Shown piece after piece: positions 11,393 through 24,438 of a stretch of 64,000 bases of DNA. Position 1 is the stretch's first letter, and every line of letters begins with the position of its first letter. A program made the position numbers and the translations under genes. The notes under the pieces were generated by a model that had not been told where the DNA came from, searched no databases, and saw only the letters and a program-made list of their open reading frames with translations. The DNA comes from Gymnothorax reevesii (Eukaryota > Chordata > Actinopteri > Anguilliformes > Muraenidae). The DNA lies in NCBI GenBank assembly GCA_029721435.1, contig CM056577.1, positions 28,847,719-28,911,718 of the forward strand, in the 5' to 3' direction.

Positions 11393-13873
11393 GGGGTCTA
11401 TTCTCCCATTAGCGCGTAAGTCCTTTTTTACGCGATTCGAGTTAAGCGCTTTTGAGTTACCCATATTCTCCCCTACGCGCTTCGATCACTCCCACGCGCT
11501 TAACTTCAGAATGTAGGCGGCATTATGAAAGAGGTGTGACTGATCCAAAAGTGAGGCAAACTCTCTACTCTCAGTGATTATGGCTGTCAGGAAAACAAGA
11601 AACAAGGATTTTCTTATTAACCGTGAAAATTCAGTTGTGGTCCATGGAAAACGCAAACCAGACTTAAATTTGAATATCGTGGGCCTGCTGATAAAACCTC
11701 GCATCTCCAAACTTATAAGAAACAATAATCTTAAATGCAAAATTAAACTTTTTTATTTTACACTATATTTATCAATTTATATTATTTTATTATTTTTTAA
11801 AATTTTTTATTTATTTTTTATTTTCCTGTGAAGTTTATCATTTTGAAGATACAAAGTTTTATCAGCAGGCCAACAACATGCCGCTGTAGTAGTAGGCCTA
11901 TGTAAGTCTGTGCCAATTACAAGAAGTAATGCAGGCATCTACTTATTATTTCTTACTCTAGCCACCATGGCATTAAAGCTATGCAAACAAACAAATTGCC
12001 GCAATAATGAAATAACAAATAAAAAATTTTGCGCTTCTTAACCAGCGCAATCAGATTACTGAAAATGTGCCCCTCCTACACCAGCCTGTTTGTTCTGTGG
12101 AAGACAGGGAAGAAGACAAATAAAGAGAACATTCTAGTCACACAAAAATGACAATCAAAGATAGTTTATATGATCTCATTTAGAAATTGCGCACTTAAAA
12201 TCTCAAACTATTCCGATGTCAGATTTGCAACTGAAGGACATGGAAACGCTTGAACAAAGGATTCTTACCCCGCACGTGGTCATCCCCCCGCCCCGAAACC
12301 GCCTCAGCAATCTCACAATTCCATATCTGTAGCCTATTATTTCCCATTTGATTTAAGCAACAAATTCACTTGAACTTGTGCCTAATACTTTATTATAATT
12401 AATTATCTCATTTACCGACGATGATTCTTCCCATGTCGGCAATTCATTATTGGCTAAAATTGATTAACAGATAGGTAGTGCTTTGGTATTGGCCAGGGTA
12501 CGGCTCAATCTAGTAGCCTATTTAATTCTTTATTCACACATTAAAATACACAATATTATCATTGGTAAAAAAAAAAATTACAAAGACAGGAGTTAGTTAA
12601 TACAGATATCCTCAATTAGAAAATCAATCTCCTCCCTCGTGAGAATATCACAACTTTTTAGATTATCACAAACTTATAGGGCAGTCGCATTTGTAAATAG
12701 AACATGGAGACAATGATGGCCAAAGCCGAAAACCAAATTTCACAGATGTTGGTGTTGTATGGCAATGGGGCACTGAAGGCTGATCCGAGGAATTAAGCTG
12801 CGAATCATTCTGGATGTGGCTTCAGTGGGAAGACGTAAGCATAGTATCCTCGATTTAAAGCATAAACGGAGAGATCTGCGGGGCATTGTAAAAGCCAGGC
12901 TCTCTGCACTCCGAAGAAGTGTACACGCAACAGGTGGTGGCATCCACTCTTTCTGCAGTGGAAGTGCATGGAGAAGAACTTGGAGTGTCAACGAACTGTG
13001 TCTGCCAACTTAACACAGATGCATGTGATATGTGCATGACATCACCAGCCACTCTCTGGAACGACCCAGATGCCAGGACCGATAGCGCAGTTGTGACCTT
13101 GATGACCGCGGGTATGTTTTGTGGGTGATTGCTGTGCCTGGGTAGCTGTTCATCCAAAAGTCGGCAAAGATAGATGATTGCCTCATGCACGGTCCAGACG
13201 AAAGCGCTGGATGCCCTCGATGTTTGTTAGTCCCAGGATGTCCAAACGAAGCCGATATATGCGTGTTCGTCTTCGAGCTTGGCGCGCTCCTCTTACTCTT
13301 CCCCAATCACGCAAGAGTGCAAGCAAATGCAGGACTGGCATTTTGGTTTTAGATTTTGAGGGCATGGTAGAATGATGGTCTTATGTATACTCGTATTAAT
13401 TAATTGCTATGCGTTTGTAATTGAACTAATTGGAGAAGAGGCTGTTGCGTAATATTGTGTGATGATTTCGGTTGATAATTTATTATGGCTATGAGAAATA
13501 TAGTTTAGAAATACGGAAAAACAATCGAAAATTGAATGTCGCAACCTTTACCGCGTTAAATAAAATAAAATTGACGTTAAAATTCGGCTTATAACCCACA
13601 TCAAACGCAATATTCTATTTCGCCTTATGTTGGCGCTTGACCTTAATACAGCCCTCAAAAGCGCTTAACAGAAAAAGCGCGCAAGCCAGGGGGAGAATAC
13701 GCGTAAGTGTTTTTTGCCTGAGAAAGGACCAGAAACGCCCCGATTTTGGCCTTGCTCCGCCCCAAGCGCGTAACTGCATTCGGGGCACTTAAGTCGAGGG
13801 GAGAATACGCTTAGACTGAGAAGCGCGTTGCTACGCGCTTTTTTCGACTTACACGTATGGGAGAATAGATCCC
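11393..13873 (-). mobile_element. PIF/Harbinger-like transposon nested in Tc1 element D
   Basis: Ends GGGGTCTATTCTCCCAT (11393) and the inverse of GGGATCTATTCTCCCAT (to 13873) form 17-bp TIRs with one mismatch. TTG is duplicated on both sides (11390-11392 and 13874-13876), a three-base target as in Harbinger. Subterminal DNA is unusually rich in GCGC/ACGCG motifs (for example 11410-11510 and 13660-13850). Contains a degraded transposase. Confidence 0.85.
12740..13365 (-). pseudogene. HARBI1-type transposase fragment
   Basis: Minus-strand 13365..13183 reads RIYRLRLDILGLTNIEGIQR, the N-terminal block of Harbinger transposases. 13190..12855, in a different frame, continues with IIYLCRLLDEQL, then VTTALSVLASGSFQRVAGDV, the helix-turn-helix block. 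The catalytic DDE part is missing or unrecognisable, so the element is truncated. Confidence 0.7.
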
Positions 13874-13933
13874 TTGGAGATTAACTGTAACAGACATTTA
13901 AACCAAGGTAGCCCAAATTTTTGCACCCCACTG

Positions 13934-14622
13934 AATATGTTACTGTTGAATCATTTATGCCTTGTAGAGGCAGTAAGAGAAAAAATGTGGAGGCAAGAGA
14001 GGCAGTCATGAAGGCAAGGATGTGTCTCTTTGTGAATGGTACTGAGATTCTGGAGATGAGAGTGAAGTAAGGGCTGGTTAACATGGGTGGAGGGTTACTG
14101 ACATTGTCATGAGGGTGTGTTCAACCGCAGTTGTACATATATTATACATTATAGCCTACTTGTAGATGAGGAGTCCACAAATTCTTCAAATCAAGCATAA
14201 AAAAAACATGGGGCCAAGTGCAGGCAAGGTGCCCTTTTTATGAATGTGGGCCCTTCTAGAATCCTGTGCATGAGCCTGCTTGAGAAAGAGAGGCCGAAAT
14301 GTATGTGCCGTAGCAGCAGGGAGAGCAGCAGCGCGCACAGGAGAGGAGAGACCGCCTGGCTCCACAGCTCTGTTCTTAACACCTGAACCGCGGCTGCCGC
14401 TTTTTATGCGGCACTGATGTTAGTAATGCATGGTATTTCATGTCAGTAAAAGATATGAGTCCATCCGTCCATGACTTTTTCTAAATATGTGATTTCTATG
14501 TTATGTCAAAGTTTTGAACTTCTGTTATAAAACGTGAGCATTGATATTAAAATAATTTGAGCGCCGTTGCAGATTTTTTGTGGCAGTGGCTTTGACCGTA
14601 AATACCCCTGTCAGCAATGTAC
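13934..14622. other. Anonymous DNA
   Basis: Nothing recognised. Contains ordinary AT-rich intergenic sequence and a GC-richer patch near 14320-14400. Confidence 0.5.
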
Positions 14623-14644
14623 GAGAGAGAGAGAGAGAGAGAGA
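14623..14644. repeat. (GA)n microsatellite
   Basis: Perfect GA dinucleotide run of about 11 units. Confidence 0.95.
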
Positions 14645-14701
14645 TGTGTGTCCATGTGGCCACATGAGTGCGTGTGTAGGCTATGTGGGTATGTGTCCTT
14701 C

Positions 14702-14858
14702 GGCTGCTTTCACACCGGACGCGAAACAAATTTTTTCGCGCAACGGATTACATTCAAAGTCAATGCAAAGACGCGAATACACGCGTTTCATCTTTGCATT
14801 GACTTTGAATGTAATCTATCGAGCGGAAAATCTGTGTCGCGTCCAGTATGAATGCGAC
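14702..14858. mobile_element. Palindromic MITE 'P', copy 1
   Basis: Inverted ends GGCTGCTTTCACACCGGACG / CGTCCAGTATGAATGC... with a self-complementary middle (ATTACATTCAAAGTCAATGC and its inverse). One of four copies in the window (others at 35838, 49820 and 57681). The flanks often read TTAA/TTTA/TAAA. No coding content; superfamily unknown. Confidence 0.8.
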
Positions 14859-15196
14859 TTTAAAATTACAACCTGATCTGGACTGCCTTTATCTAATTAT
14901 TATTATTATTACTTTTATTGTTGAGTAGGTACTATTAGCCTACTAAAGGTAGTCTATAGGCTTACACAGCTGTCAAGTGCAGCCCTTGTCGGATTCGTTC
15001 TGGTTGCAGTAGGGCTACGCGACTGGGCAAATGTTGACTCAAATTGCTGTTTTCTCATAACACGTGTTTGTCAGCATAACGGATTATAGTACATAATGAA
15101 TTCACGTGTATTCATTGGCAATTTTTATTTCATTCGTTCAAGAACAACATATTGCAGAAGTGACTATTACGTCGCAGGTTCGAGCCGCGGTCGTAC

Positions 15197-15615
15197 CAGC
15201 CGGTGTTCTGACAAATTTTGCTACCGATCAAAATATGCTACCTCGCAGTTCTGCGTCTGCGCAAACCTGAAATCTCGGACTGTTTCTTCGCTCATATCTT
15301 AAGCATCCTCAAAAATCATAAAAATTGATTTATTTTCAGTGTGTATTTCGACCTGTGAGCGTACATATATTTGCGTGTACACGCTGGGTTTTCCTGAAAA
15401 TGCAGAAATAAGATGATAATGGCGTATATGGGCATATATCTTCAAACAAACTTATCCAACTCTTTATAACATCCGCTTTTGTTATAATAAGCTAACAAAT
15501 AACGAAGATTGTAACCTGATTCATATTGCAATATCAAGGCGAAAACAAAGACTTTACGATAGCATTGCATTAAGGTGGCATTTTTTGACAAGGGAGCAAA
15601 ACAGAACACCGGCAG
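15197..15615. mobile_element. MITE with CAGCCGGTGTTCTG ends
   Basis: 419-bp segment bounded by CAGCCGGTGTTCTG and the inverse of CTGCCGGTGTTCTG. Each end is followed by a TTTTGCT(A/C)CC-like stretch. No coding sequence. Not assigned to a superfamily. Confidence 0.65.
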
Positions 15616-16256
15616 TGGTCGGCAGCTTTTTCAATTGGCCATCGCACTACAGGGATTCAAATTGGGAAGGGACTGCCGGGTAAGGAGATATAAATAAACA
15701 GCTTTGTTCCTTGCTCAAGCGCCTCCTGTTGGCCAGACAGGCGCTCGTCAGGAAGATTCAAAGTTTGTTCATGTCCGGGGATCCTCCGCCCTCGTACTGA
15801 ACTTGCGAAGATTAAACCAATGAGTGTTTAAGAAGCAGTGGCTGACGGGCACGTGCTTCGAAGGAGAGCCGTGAACTGTCTTCACTATCCTGAGTTGGCA
15901 GCAAGGGGTCGCATACGAGCAAGCGTTGTACATAGTTTGCCAATTGGGCATTCCAGCTTCGGGTGGGATTGGAGAAGCCAAATAAAAAAAAAAATTAAAA
16001 AAAATAACAACACATTGTTGCGGCAGCCATGGTTCTTGGGTGGTTTAGAATTCCGCGGCCGCTTTTACATCATCAGCCTGCGGAGGCCTGTTCGCGTGAC
16101 CATATATTCAGCCACTGCGAGCTTGAACCTCCAGGACCAGAACATCTGCTTCCCCCTGGCTGAAGTTTGGCCGTCTGGTGTTGCTGCTGTGTAAAACTTC
16201 ATCCATGTCGAACAAAATTTGCACTGCGCCTCGCCCGCGGCGCTTTTAAAGATGAG
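15616..16256. other. Anonymous, GC-richer DNA, possibly part of the GGGCTCTAA element
   Basis: Open frames at 15981..15769 (minus, PEAGMPNWQTMYNACSYATP) and 15838-16194 (plus) could be relics of an element, but I cannot name them. GAATTCCGCGGCCGC at 16049 is a run of rare-cutter sites within this sequence. Confidence 0.35.
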
Positions 16257-16442
16257 AAGAGGAGCTCATTTGATTGGTGAAGATTTAACTAGGCTGTGTT
16301 AAACCCACTCACGCCTTCTCTCCTCCCTCTTTTCTACTTGCGCCGACAGGAGGGATGGACGCGGGAAAGAGAGTGCTTGAACCGGGCTGCGCCGGGCACA
16401 AAATTGCAAAGTGCAATTAAATTCTAAACGAATTTAGAGCCC
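16257..16442. mobile_element. Right end of a GGGCTCTAA-type DNA transposon
   Basis: Shares GAGGAGCTCATTTGATTGGT... and the terminal GAATTTAGAGCCC with the right end of the complete element at 49234-51576. The left end was not found, so this copy is truncated. Confidence 0.6.
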
Positions 16443-16870
16443 TTTGTGTGAATTTCATGCCAATCAGACGTGACAATCAAAATCAACACAAAAAAAAGAA
16501 AGAGACAGAGGCAGTGAGAGAGAGAGAGAAAGGAGAGATAGAGATAAAGAAAGGCAGACTAATGCAGACCACTAAGGCTGCTCCCTACCATTAGAGGTGG
16601 TGCTAGATGCCACAGCCTTCTGGCTTACATCTCCCCGGCCAGAGGATCGTTTGCTTCCCACAATTCTCTCAAGCCTTTTCTTCTTCTCTACGGCTGAACT
16701 GTTCTGTGACTGCCCGTCCATGTCACCGTGGCATTCCTCACCAGCTACTGTGGGACTGGCCACCTGCAGGTCGGCCAAAAGAGTGAAGATTTAAAGCAGG
16801 AAGCAGAGCGAATAAGCATATATACAATACTATAGACAGCATCATTGCAAACAAATACAGTATGAAACCA

Positions 16871-17864
16871 CAGCCCCATTTTCAGAAAAATGGGATGTCA
16901 TGTAAAATGTAAATAAAATCAGAATGCTATGATTTGCCGATCATTTAAACCCTATAGTTTGTTGAAAATAGGGCAAAGACAACGTCAAATGTTGAAAGTG
17001 AGAAATATTATCGTTTTTTGAAAAATATTTGCTCATTTTGATTTTTATGACAGCTTTTTATGACAGTTTCAAGAAAGTTGGCACAGGGGCAATATTTACC
17101 ACTGAGTTGCATCACCTTTTATTTTAACAATACTCTGAAAGTGCTTAGGAACTGAGAAGACCAACTGCTATAGTTTTGAAAGCAAAATGTTTTCCTATAA
17201 GGCCGTGGCATTTCTGGATCTTGGTTTATTATTTCCATGGCAGAGTTTTAACTTGCATTTGTGTATACAGCGACAAATGAAGTTCACTAACAATGGTTTA
17301 GAGAAGTGTTACTGAGCCAATGCAGCAATTTCCTGCACTGTGGTGCCTGAGGGCCTGAAGATCATGACCAATTAGTATTGTGAACAGAGATTTCTCTGGG
17401 TGCTCTGAATCTTTTGATAACATTATGTACTGTAAAGGATGAAATACCCAAATTCTTTGCAATTTTACCTTGAGAGACATTATTTTAAATTGTTGAACTA
17501 TTCGCCCTGAGTCGTGAAGCAATTGCCATCTTCATGTCTGAAAGACTTTTCATAACCAATCATGTTACTGACCTGTTGCCAATTAGCCTTATATGCAGTG
17601 AGATGTTCCACCAGGTGTTTTTTTTTTTTTGCCATCATTCAACTTTTCTTGTCTTTTGAGGCCCATGACCCAACTTTTTTGAAATGTTGGCATCAAATTC
17701 AAAATGAGAAGGAAAAAACAATAAAATCTCTAAGTTTCAACATTTGATATGTTGTCTTTACACTATTTTCTATTAAATATGGCATTTAAATGATTTGAAA
17801 ATCATTGCATTTTGTTTTTATTTACATTTTACACATTGTTCCAACTTTTCTGGAAATGGGGTTG
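16871..17864. mobile_element. Tc1-like transposon B, internally degraded
   Basis: Inverted ends CAGCCCCATTTTCAGAAAA (16871) and ...TTTTCTGGAAATGGGGTTG (17864), the latter followed by TA. About 994 bp. Traces of minus-strand transposase at 17522..17298 (HTH-like segment, no intact motifs). The ends are related to those of Tc1 element A. Confidence 0.75.
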
Positions 17865-18269
17865 TATTAGCAATAAAGATTACCAACATCAACACACTGC
17901 CAATCAATTCTCCAAGTCAGTATTGGAGCCTTTACGGCATAAGACCACAAAAGCCATTAGAAAACCCTTAACTCATTGTTCTATTTATGACATATTGATA
18001 AAAGAAAGAAGTGTTCTTGAGTTTTGGAATAATAACTAACAATTTTAAGAAAGGAACATTGCAAAAAGCTACTTTTCAAAGGGTTACTAAATGCAGAAAC
18101 TAAACCAGACAAAAGGCAAGACAGGCCACGTCACAGGCCAATGTAAAGCACTGTACATATTACAGCAGAGAACTAGGCTTATGCCGTCGGAGGCAACGGC
18201 TTGGGGTATATACCCGAACGCCCCAATCCTCCAATTCCCCAATCCTTGAAAAGTCCTTGAATAGACTTT

Positions 18270-18680
18270 CATTTGAACTTAATTTCAGGTCAATCGTATA
18301 AATGGTTCGGAAGATATGGCCAAAATAGTAATTTTCCATCACAAAGCGCCACCTGGTGGCAAAATATTGAACCATACAGGTATGATGTCATCATGTGATA
18401 CGTTGTGAGGTCATGACCTTGCAGTTGTACATGGTTTCATGTCAATTGGACAAATGGTTCCAAAGATATGGCAAAAATGGTGAATTTTGTGTGACAAAGC
18501 TCCACCTTGTGTCAAAATTTTGAACCAAACGGGTGTAATGTCATGGTGGGACACATCCTCAGGTCATGACCTTTCATTTGCACTTGATTTGAGATCAATA
18601 GGACAAATATTTCCAGAGACATGATAAAAACTGTGATTTTTCAGTTTTTGGCCCCTGGTGGCCAATCTAGATATTATACA
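18270..18680. repeat. Degenerate direct repeats of ~140-150 bp
   Basis: About 2.7 copies of a unit containing (TC)AAT(T/C)G(G)ACAAATGGTTCC, AAGATATGGC, a CACCTGGTGGC-like motif, then AGGTCATGACCTT. The copies start near 18270, 18425 and 18570. No coding sequence. Possibly part of a larger interspersed element. Confidence 0.7.
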
Positions 18681-19097
18681 TTGTCTAAAATCGAAACAGT
18701 TCTTCTTCTGTATGATACTTATCTGCAAAACATGAAATTTCTAATTGAAATATAACTGAAGTTATCACGTTAACACGTAGGGCGGCGCGGTGGCAGTCGG
18801 ACCAAAAACATAATATCCCAGAAACGCCATTCGGCGTTTGGGGATATAATTAGGATAAAACACGCGGAGGCCTCTGCTCTGCAAGCAGCCAGTTTGCTGC
18901 TTTTGCTGGAAGAATCCATCTTTCTATCTTTGTTTCATTTGGCTCCCATTTTCCACCACTGTGGTGCACACATAAAATACATTTGGTGCGTTAGAGTAAA
19001 TGGATTAGATGAACAGAATGAAACTTATTGCTTTAATTTTAACATAACTCAACACATACTGTAGTATTACTGCTTTTGTTGCTTCTATGCCCTCTAC

Positions 19098-19270
19098 TGG
19101 CGCCATTACATTGTATTACATTACAGGCATTTAGCAGACGTCCTTTCTGAGAGAGGCGAACTACACAAAGTGTATAAGCAGGAACAAATGCATTAAAAGA
19201 TCGAGAGGGTAAGGGAAGTGTAGTTCCAAGCACCAGGAGTGATCATATAGACAAGAATCGCAACCCTAAA
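19098..19270. repeat. Common fish interspersed repeat (CATTTAGCAGACG family)
   Basis: Contains ATTACATTACAGGCATTTAG then CAGACG, the beginning of a repeat very frequent in teleost genomes, here 5' complete and then diverging. Class not certain. Confidence 0.5.
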
Positions 19271-21637
19271 GCGTATCCTGCGAAAACGAAGCCATCAATA
19301 AAAGAATCCAGGCAGATAATATAAAGCATGTCCAGACTGCCATTCTCAAAGCATGCATTTGCTCATCTTTGCAGAGAGAATCAAAGGACGCACCACTATT
19401 TCATAGACGATACTTATCATTCAAACAAAATATCTTGACATACATGATCCATGTTTCAATAACTAGGTCAATTTAATTGATTCCAAAGCTTCTGAACTGC
19501 AATAAATTCAGTAAAAACAATAACGACCACCACTCCAGTATTATTCGTGTTCGTTCAGCAGTTATACCCGACAGGAATTTTTTGCTTTCTTTGCAACGGC
19601 ACCAAAAGGTGGAAATAAAGCTGTCCTCAGGTCTCTGCCATGTGGTGATTTACAAACTCGTCTGCAAGACCTGCTGGGTTTGGATTTTTCCTGGACCGCG
19701 ATCACCGCACAGACCATTAGCGCAGGGGATGGCTCTGGCTCTATACGCAGAAATCGGACACTTGAGCAGGCTGCCACCATTTGAACAAGTCTATTACAGT
19801 GCTGTCAAAGCAAAATACCGGGTTACCAAATACACACAGCCTTACTCGAATCCCAATACGCAAAGTAAAAAAACAGGCCAGATTTTATTACTACTCCCGC
19901 GATTCGTCTTCTTTTCTCCCTCATTACTGTGACTGAGAGTAGTAAATCACAGGATATATACAGAGGTTTGGAGAGAGGAGGCATGTGGTCTGAGGAGCCC
20001 TCCAGAGAAAGAACTATCTGAGGCAGCAGTACAGCTCATATGGAACACAGGATTCCAAAACTGAAGGTTCCTGTGAAGGACCCTTGAGGGACACCATGGC
20101 CAAATTAGAGCAGCCAATCCAAAGTTTAGGAATCAAATTCATTGTTTTCAAATCCAATATGCTACAGTGCTGGGACAAACAACCAAAATTATGCCCATGT
20201 CCAAATACTTATGCACTGTCATTGTTCTGCCAGGAGGGATATTTCAGATTATGTTGGATCTTCTTCTACTTGTTCCTTTCTTCCTTATTTCACTTCTTCC
20301 TTCTGTCCTAATCTAATTTCTTCTGCAGAACTTCCCAGCTTTCAGTCCTGAGGGAATCTTCCTTGAGCCCATTTTCCACTCCAAGCCCGCCGAGAGAGGC
20401 CCAGTTGAAACCGCAGTTTAGCACGGCATTATTTTTCAAACCGTGCAAGAGCCAATCACACAGTTCAACAGCCACAAACCTTAGCCACTTTTGGCCTCAT
20501 TACAAAAATATCAGAGGGTTGGATCTTGCAAGCTGCATAATGACAGATCAGAGTACGGGAAGTGGGGAAACTGCAATAAGAGGATTTGCGCCTGTGCAGG
20601 AAAAGTGAAACAGCAGAGAAGATTTTAATGCTTTCAAAAATTATGCAAATAGTGCCTGAGCGGAAGCATCGGGCTGCTCCTTTGGGGCAGGTACAAACAG
20701 TATAAATCTCCCGGTTATGCAACTGCTACATCAGGGCCGCCGATCCCTATTCCTGGAAATTTACCATCCGGTAAGTTACTCACGAGCCATGGCGAGAAAG
20801 GTGTGATGGGGGATGCAAGTTCCAAAATAGTAAGATTTGAACTTTTTACATCCCAAATTATTCACAAATGTTAAGAATTCCAAAGTCTTCTCGGGTCACT
20901 CTGCAGTGATACGTATCTTGGTATGCATTTTTCCTTTATTTACAATAATCTGTCCAATTGAAACTCACTTCGTTGTGTTACATGTAATTGACCCCTTTTC
21001 TAAAAATCTAGATTAATTACAGAGAAGACTGTCCACAGCTGCTCTTGAACTTAACTATGAGAGTGGACATCGGTCAAACACTGTTTTTGCTTTTCTCCTA
21101 GAGCCAATCATTTTTGTTCCACAACAACATCTGCAAGCAATCACCGAGAAAATGCTGTCATCCCATAACAAAGTGAAACAAATGATGGCTTCCTTCTAAT
21201 CATCCGTACATTAGTGTGCCATGTTTCAACTTAACCCCGACCTTTTCCAAATAGACGATGCCGCCACAACCAATTGTCTACCCAGCCTTATATTACGCCA
21301 CACAGTAAAACCTTCCTGAATGGCAAGCTTATGCGATTCCCTTACCAGAAAAGTATTTAGGTTCTGGGTTCAATTTAGGTCAACCCGGCTTTCATGTCTT
21401 ATCAAATTACTACAACCAAAGATTACAGAAATTGAAAGGAACTTTAATGGAGTCTTCAATTACTCTCAGAAATAATATGTGTTTGCAAAAGTCCCCTTGC
21501 AAGAACATTCTAATGGGTTTAGACCTGGTATGCTGCAATGGTTATCCTTTGTATTAAGTGCATTTTAACTTTATAAGGAATAAAGTAACAGTGCAAACAG
21601 TACAAGATTTCAATAGTCACTGCCAAAAAATCCGATA
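19271..21637. other. Anonymous DNA
   Basis: No supported gene. The 151-codon plus-strand frame (19477-19932) and others show no domain or splice context. AAAATTATGCCCATGTCCAA near 20189 resembles the end of a fish DNA transposon. Confidence 0.45.
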
Positions 21638-21835
21638 CACTGTTAAAAAAAAAAAAAGCTATCAACTTAAGAAGTTAGTGTCCAGGCTGCCTTAAAATTT
21701 AAAGCTAACTGAACTTAAGTTAAAAGTGGAAGTACTTCCGAATGAAATATCTTACATTCTGTAAACTTAAAATTTTACAGTGCCCCATACACTAACTTCT
21801 TAAAGTTAAAACAGCTTTTTATCACAGTTTGCTGA
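21638..21835. mobile_element. Palindromic MITE 'Q', copy 1
   Basis: CACTGTTAAAAA start, then GTTAGTGTCCAGGCTGCCTT and an AACTTAAGTT-rich middle; the second half is a diverged inverse (ACTAACTTCTTAAAGTTAAAAC). Related copies at 31345, 55757 and 56765. Confidence 0.65.
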
Positions 21836-22884
21836 TGTGATGATTGCTAGAAGCAAGTGAAAGCAAACTGCATCCAGAACAAAGACAACCATGCTAAAAA
21901 ACATACACCTCAATGTGTTGACATAATTACGGGGTCAGTGTGTAATTCCAAACCATTATCACACTCATAGGTTGCAAGATTACCAGAGTAAACTGCACAA
22001 GTATACCTAAAATGGCAAATCAAAGATCATCAGCACACCAAACCTGGCTTCATTCTCAGCAAAGAAGGGATGTATTTCACAAAGCACGATTACTCAACTA
22101 GCTGGAAAACTATACTAACCACGGAACTGGAACAAGTACTGTCACTTTTAGAAACAAGATTTTGGTGGTTGTTTTGGATTCCTTGTACCTTAATCAGTAG
22201 TACTACCAAAGCTCGTTCAAATCACAGACCTAATATCATTGAGATGTGCAATAAGACATCTGCAGTCAACATGGCCAAATTTGACAATATAAATTGGCTA
22301 GATCTAATGAATGTAATTAAAATTTCTATGAAATAAAATGTTTTAAAAATCGTTCTGTCACACCATCATCTGAGATGGTGGATGTCAGGCCTAGGCAATC
22401 TGACGCAGAATTAGACTCTTAGTCATCCAACTATATCAGCCATTTCGCTTTGTGAAATGGGGCCTGGATCTTACATAAATGTCATCATATGACAGATTTC
22501 TGCAGTGTTTTAGGATGGGGGTCTTTGTTTCCCAGCATGCGCCAGAAGTTTTAAAACGATAAGGCTGTATCTCTCCATCAAAGCTGCCCTGTTCCTGGTG
22601 GAGCCCCCATCAGAGCGACTGATAAAAGCAGCTCCCACACTATAATCACTGACTATGCGGGCAAACAAAGCTATTTCACGGCCTTTTTTGTTGTTTTTTT
22701 TTTTTTTTTCAAGTAAGTTGTAGAGAATCTCTCCTGCCTCACTCTGTAGCAGTCTCAAAAAAAAAAATCTTAAGGCAGCAATGTAAAATATAATATTTTT
22801 TATATTGTAAAATACATGATAAATATAATCCTATAATAGATGGACATAGCATTTATAATTTGTTACGTGTTTACTGACACTAAT
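21836..22884. other. Anonymous DNA
   Basis: Nothing recognised apart from a T run at 22689-22711. Confidence 0.5.
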
Positions 22885-24030
22885 GTGACTTAGCGTTCAG
22901 GAACCACACGCAAGAGCTGGAAATCCAAAAAATGTATGCCTTTAATGAAGTCTGGGTCAATGCCAAAAAACACAAGAATTGCCAAGACACAATACCAATT
23001 CCAAAAACAGAGTGGACTAGACAGGCAGGGGTCAGAACCAAAAAAAAAAGATGAGCAAAGGTACATAGACGGTAGGCAAAAAGTCGTAGTTGATGAACAA
23101 AGCAGAGGGTCACACAGAGGGCATCCAAACACAGGAATCGTGGTCATACAAAAAATAGGTCCAAATAATCCAAAAAGACAAAACAATATTGGAAGGGCTA
23201 TGGCAAGAATTGTAGTCGGACAAAACAGTCGAAGGAAACCAGTACTCAATGGCTTACAAGGCGCTCTGCACAAAGAAATATTGATCAACGTTCTGAACAG
23301 CAGTGAGGACTCTGAAATAGACGGAAGGGAAGTCACATGCTATGCAGGGAACAGGTGAGCTGAATCAAACCAATTACAATGGGGGGGAACACATGAGGGA
23401 AACCCTACCCACGAAAATTGGTGAAAGCCAAGACACGGACGGGAAACACACTTACAGCCTATGACATTTAAACAGCTCCGGTCAAGGAGTTCTAAGAGCA
23501 CAGATAACAAGTGCAGGAAAGTAATTAAGCACGTGTGAGAGATCTCGCAGAAACGCACAGGGAGACGGGCAAAGCTGGGCAAGAGGCGGAGACTAGAACA
23601 GGGCGATTGCCGAGAGGGAATTAGTATTAATTAGTGGCGGTGCCACTTTACAGATTTAACTAAAGTGCTCGTTCGTAAGTTTGTAACATATATACATGGA
23701 TTAGTTGGCTTAGTAGACTATGATACAAAATACAAGTGTTAGTTTTGTTAGTAATCAGAACGGTAAGGCGAAGGAAGTAAACGAAGATTGAAGGAATATA
23801 ATTAAACACCAGAAATCATTTAAATGTCCCGAAGGCAGTGAGCACGCAGACAGGGAAGACGGACTGAACCAACTAGATCACAAGACGGGGGAGACAAGTG
23901 CAATGGAACTGAAGAATGGACTGAACTAAAAACCTGAGAATAACAATAACCAAAAAGAATAAATAAAAGACAAAACCATGGACCTGAACATAAACATGAA
24001 CATAAACATGAACCAAAACCATAACCATGA
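22885..24030 (-). repeat. LTR-like interspersed family 'R1', copy 2
   Basis: The longest upstream part of the three copies: A-rich plus strand from GCGTTCAGGAACCACACG (22892) through ACACATGAGGGAAACCCTA, then the block shared with copies 1 and 3, ending in CATGAACATAAACATGAACC runs near 24010. Open frames of 80-148 codons on both strands show no protein signature and follow the biased base composition. Confidence 0.65.
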
Positions 24031-24438
24031 CAACTAAAGCATTTTCTTGAAGTAATAGTACATCAATCTTAGTGCCGTTTACCCAAGCAATTGTAGCGAC
24101 ATCACTATCATTTACGTATCCAAAGCTATAGATAATTTAACGCCTCCCCAGGACACGTACGCTATCCCGGACCAGTCACTGAGGATTAGTAGCTCATAGT
24201 TAAAAATGGCTGTCCAGACATGCAAATGACAGAAGACATATACACACCGTAGTGACTGAAATGTCATTCAACTGAACCATCATGAAAAAACAGGCAATAC
24301 CCGCATGGAGATTGAGTTTTGAGGACTATAGATGAACTTCTTTTGGTTGCTCCAGTCAGGTGAAACATAACAGTGCCGCCCACTGCTTACGCTGAGTAGA
24401 AAATTCATAGAAAATGATGGAAATCTGGAATGAATGTA

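Larger units (their letters stand above)
9818..13933 (-). mobile_element. Tc1-like transposon D, split by a Harbinger element
   Basis: Left end CAGTGGTGTGCAAAAGTTTG at 9818; right end inverted, ...AAATTTTTGCACCCCACTG at 13933. A minus-strand transposase lies between. The right third is interrupted at 11393-13873 by a Harbinger element with a TTG target duplication. Without it the element is about 1.6 kb, the usual Tc1 size. Confidence 0.85.

Noticed and set aside
16049..16063. GAATTCCGCGGCCGC as cloning-vector or adaptor contamination
   Set aside because: The flanks are continuous with repeat-like genomic sequence and show no vector; three overlapping GC-rich sites can occur by chance. A vector screen would settle it.
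22890..23358. 140- and 148-codon frames on opposite strands
   Set aside because: Both lie in the A-rich R1 repeat and reflect base composition; mutually antisense, no domains.
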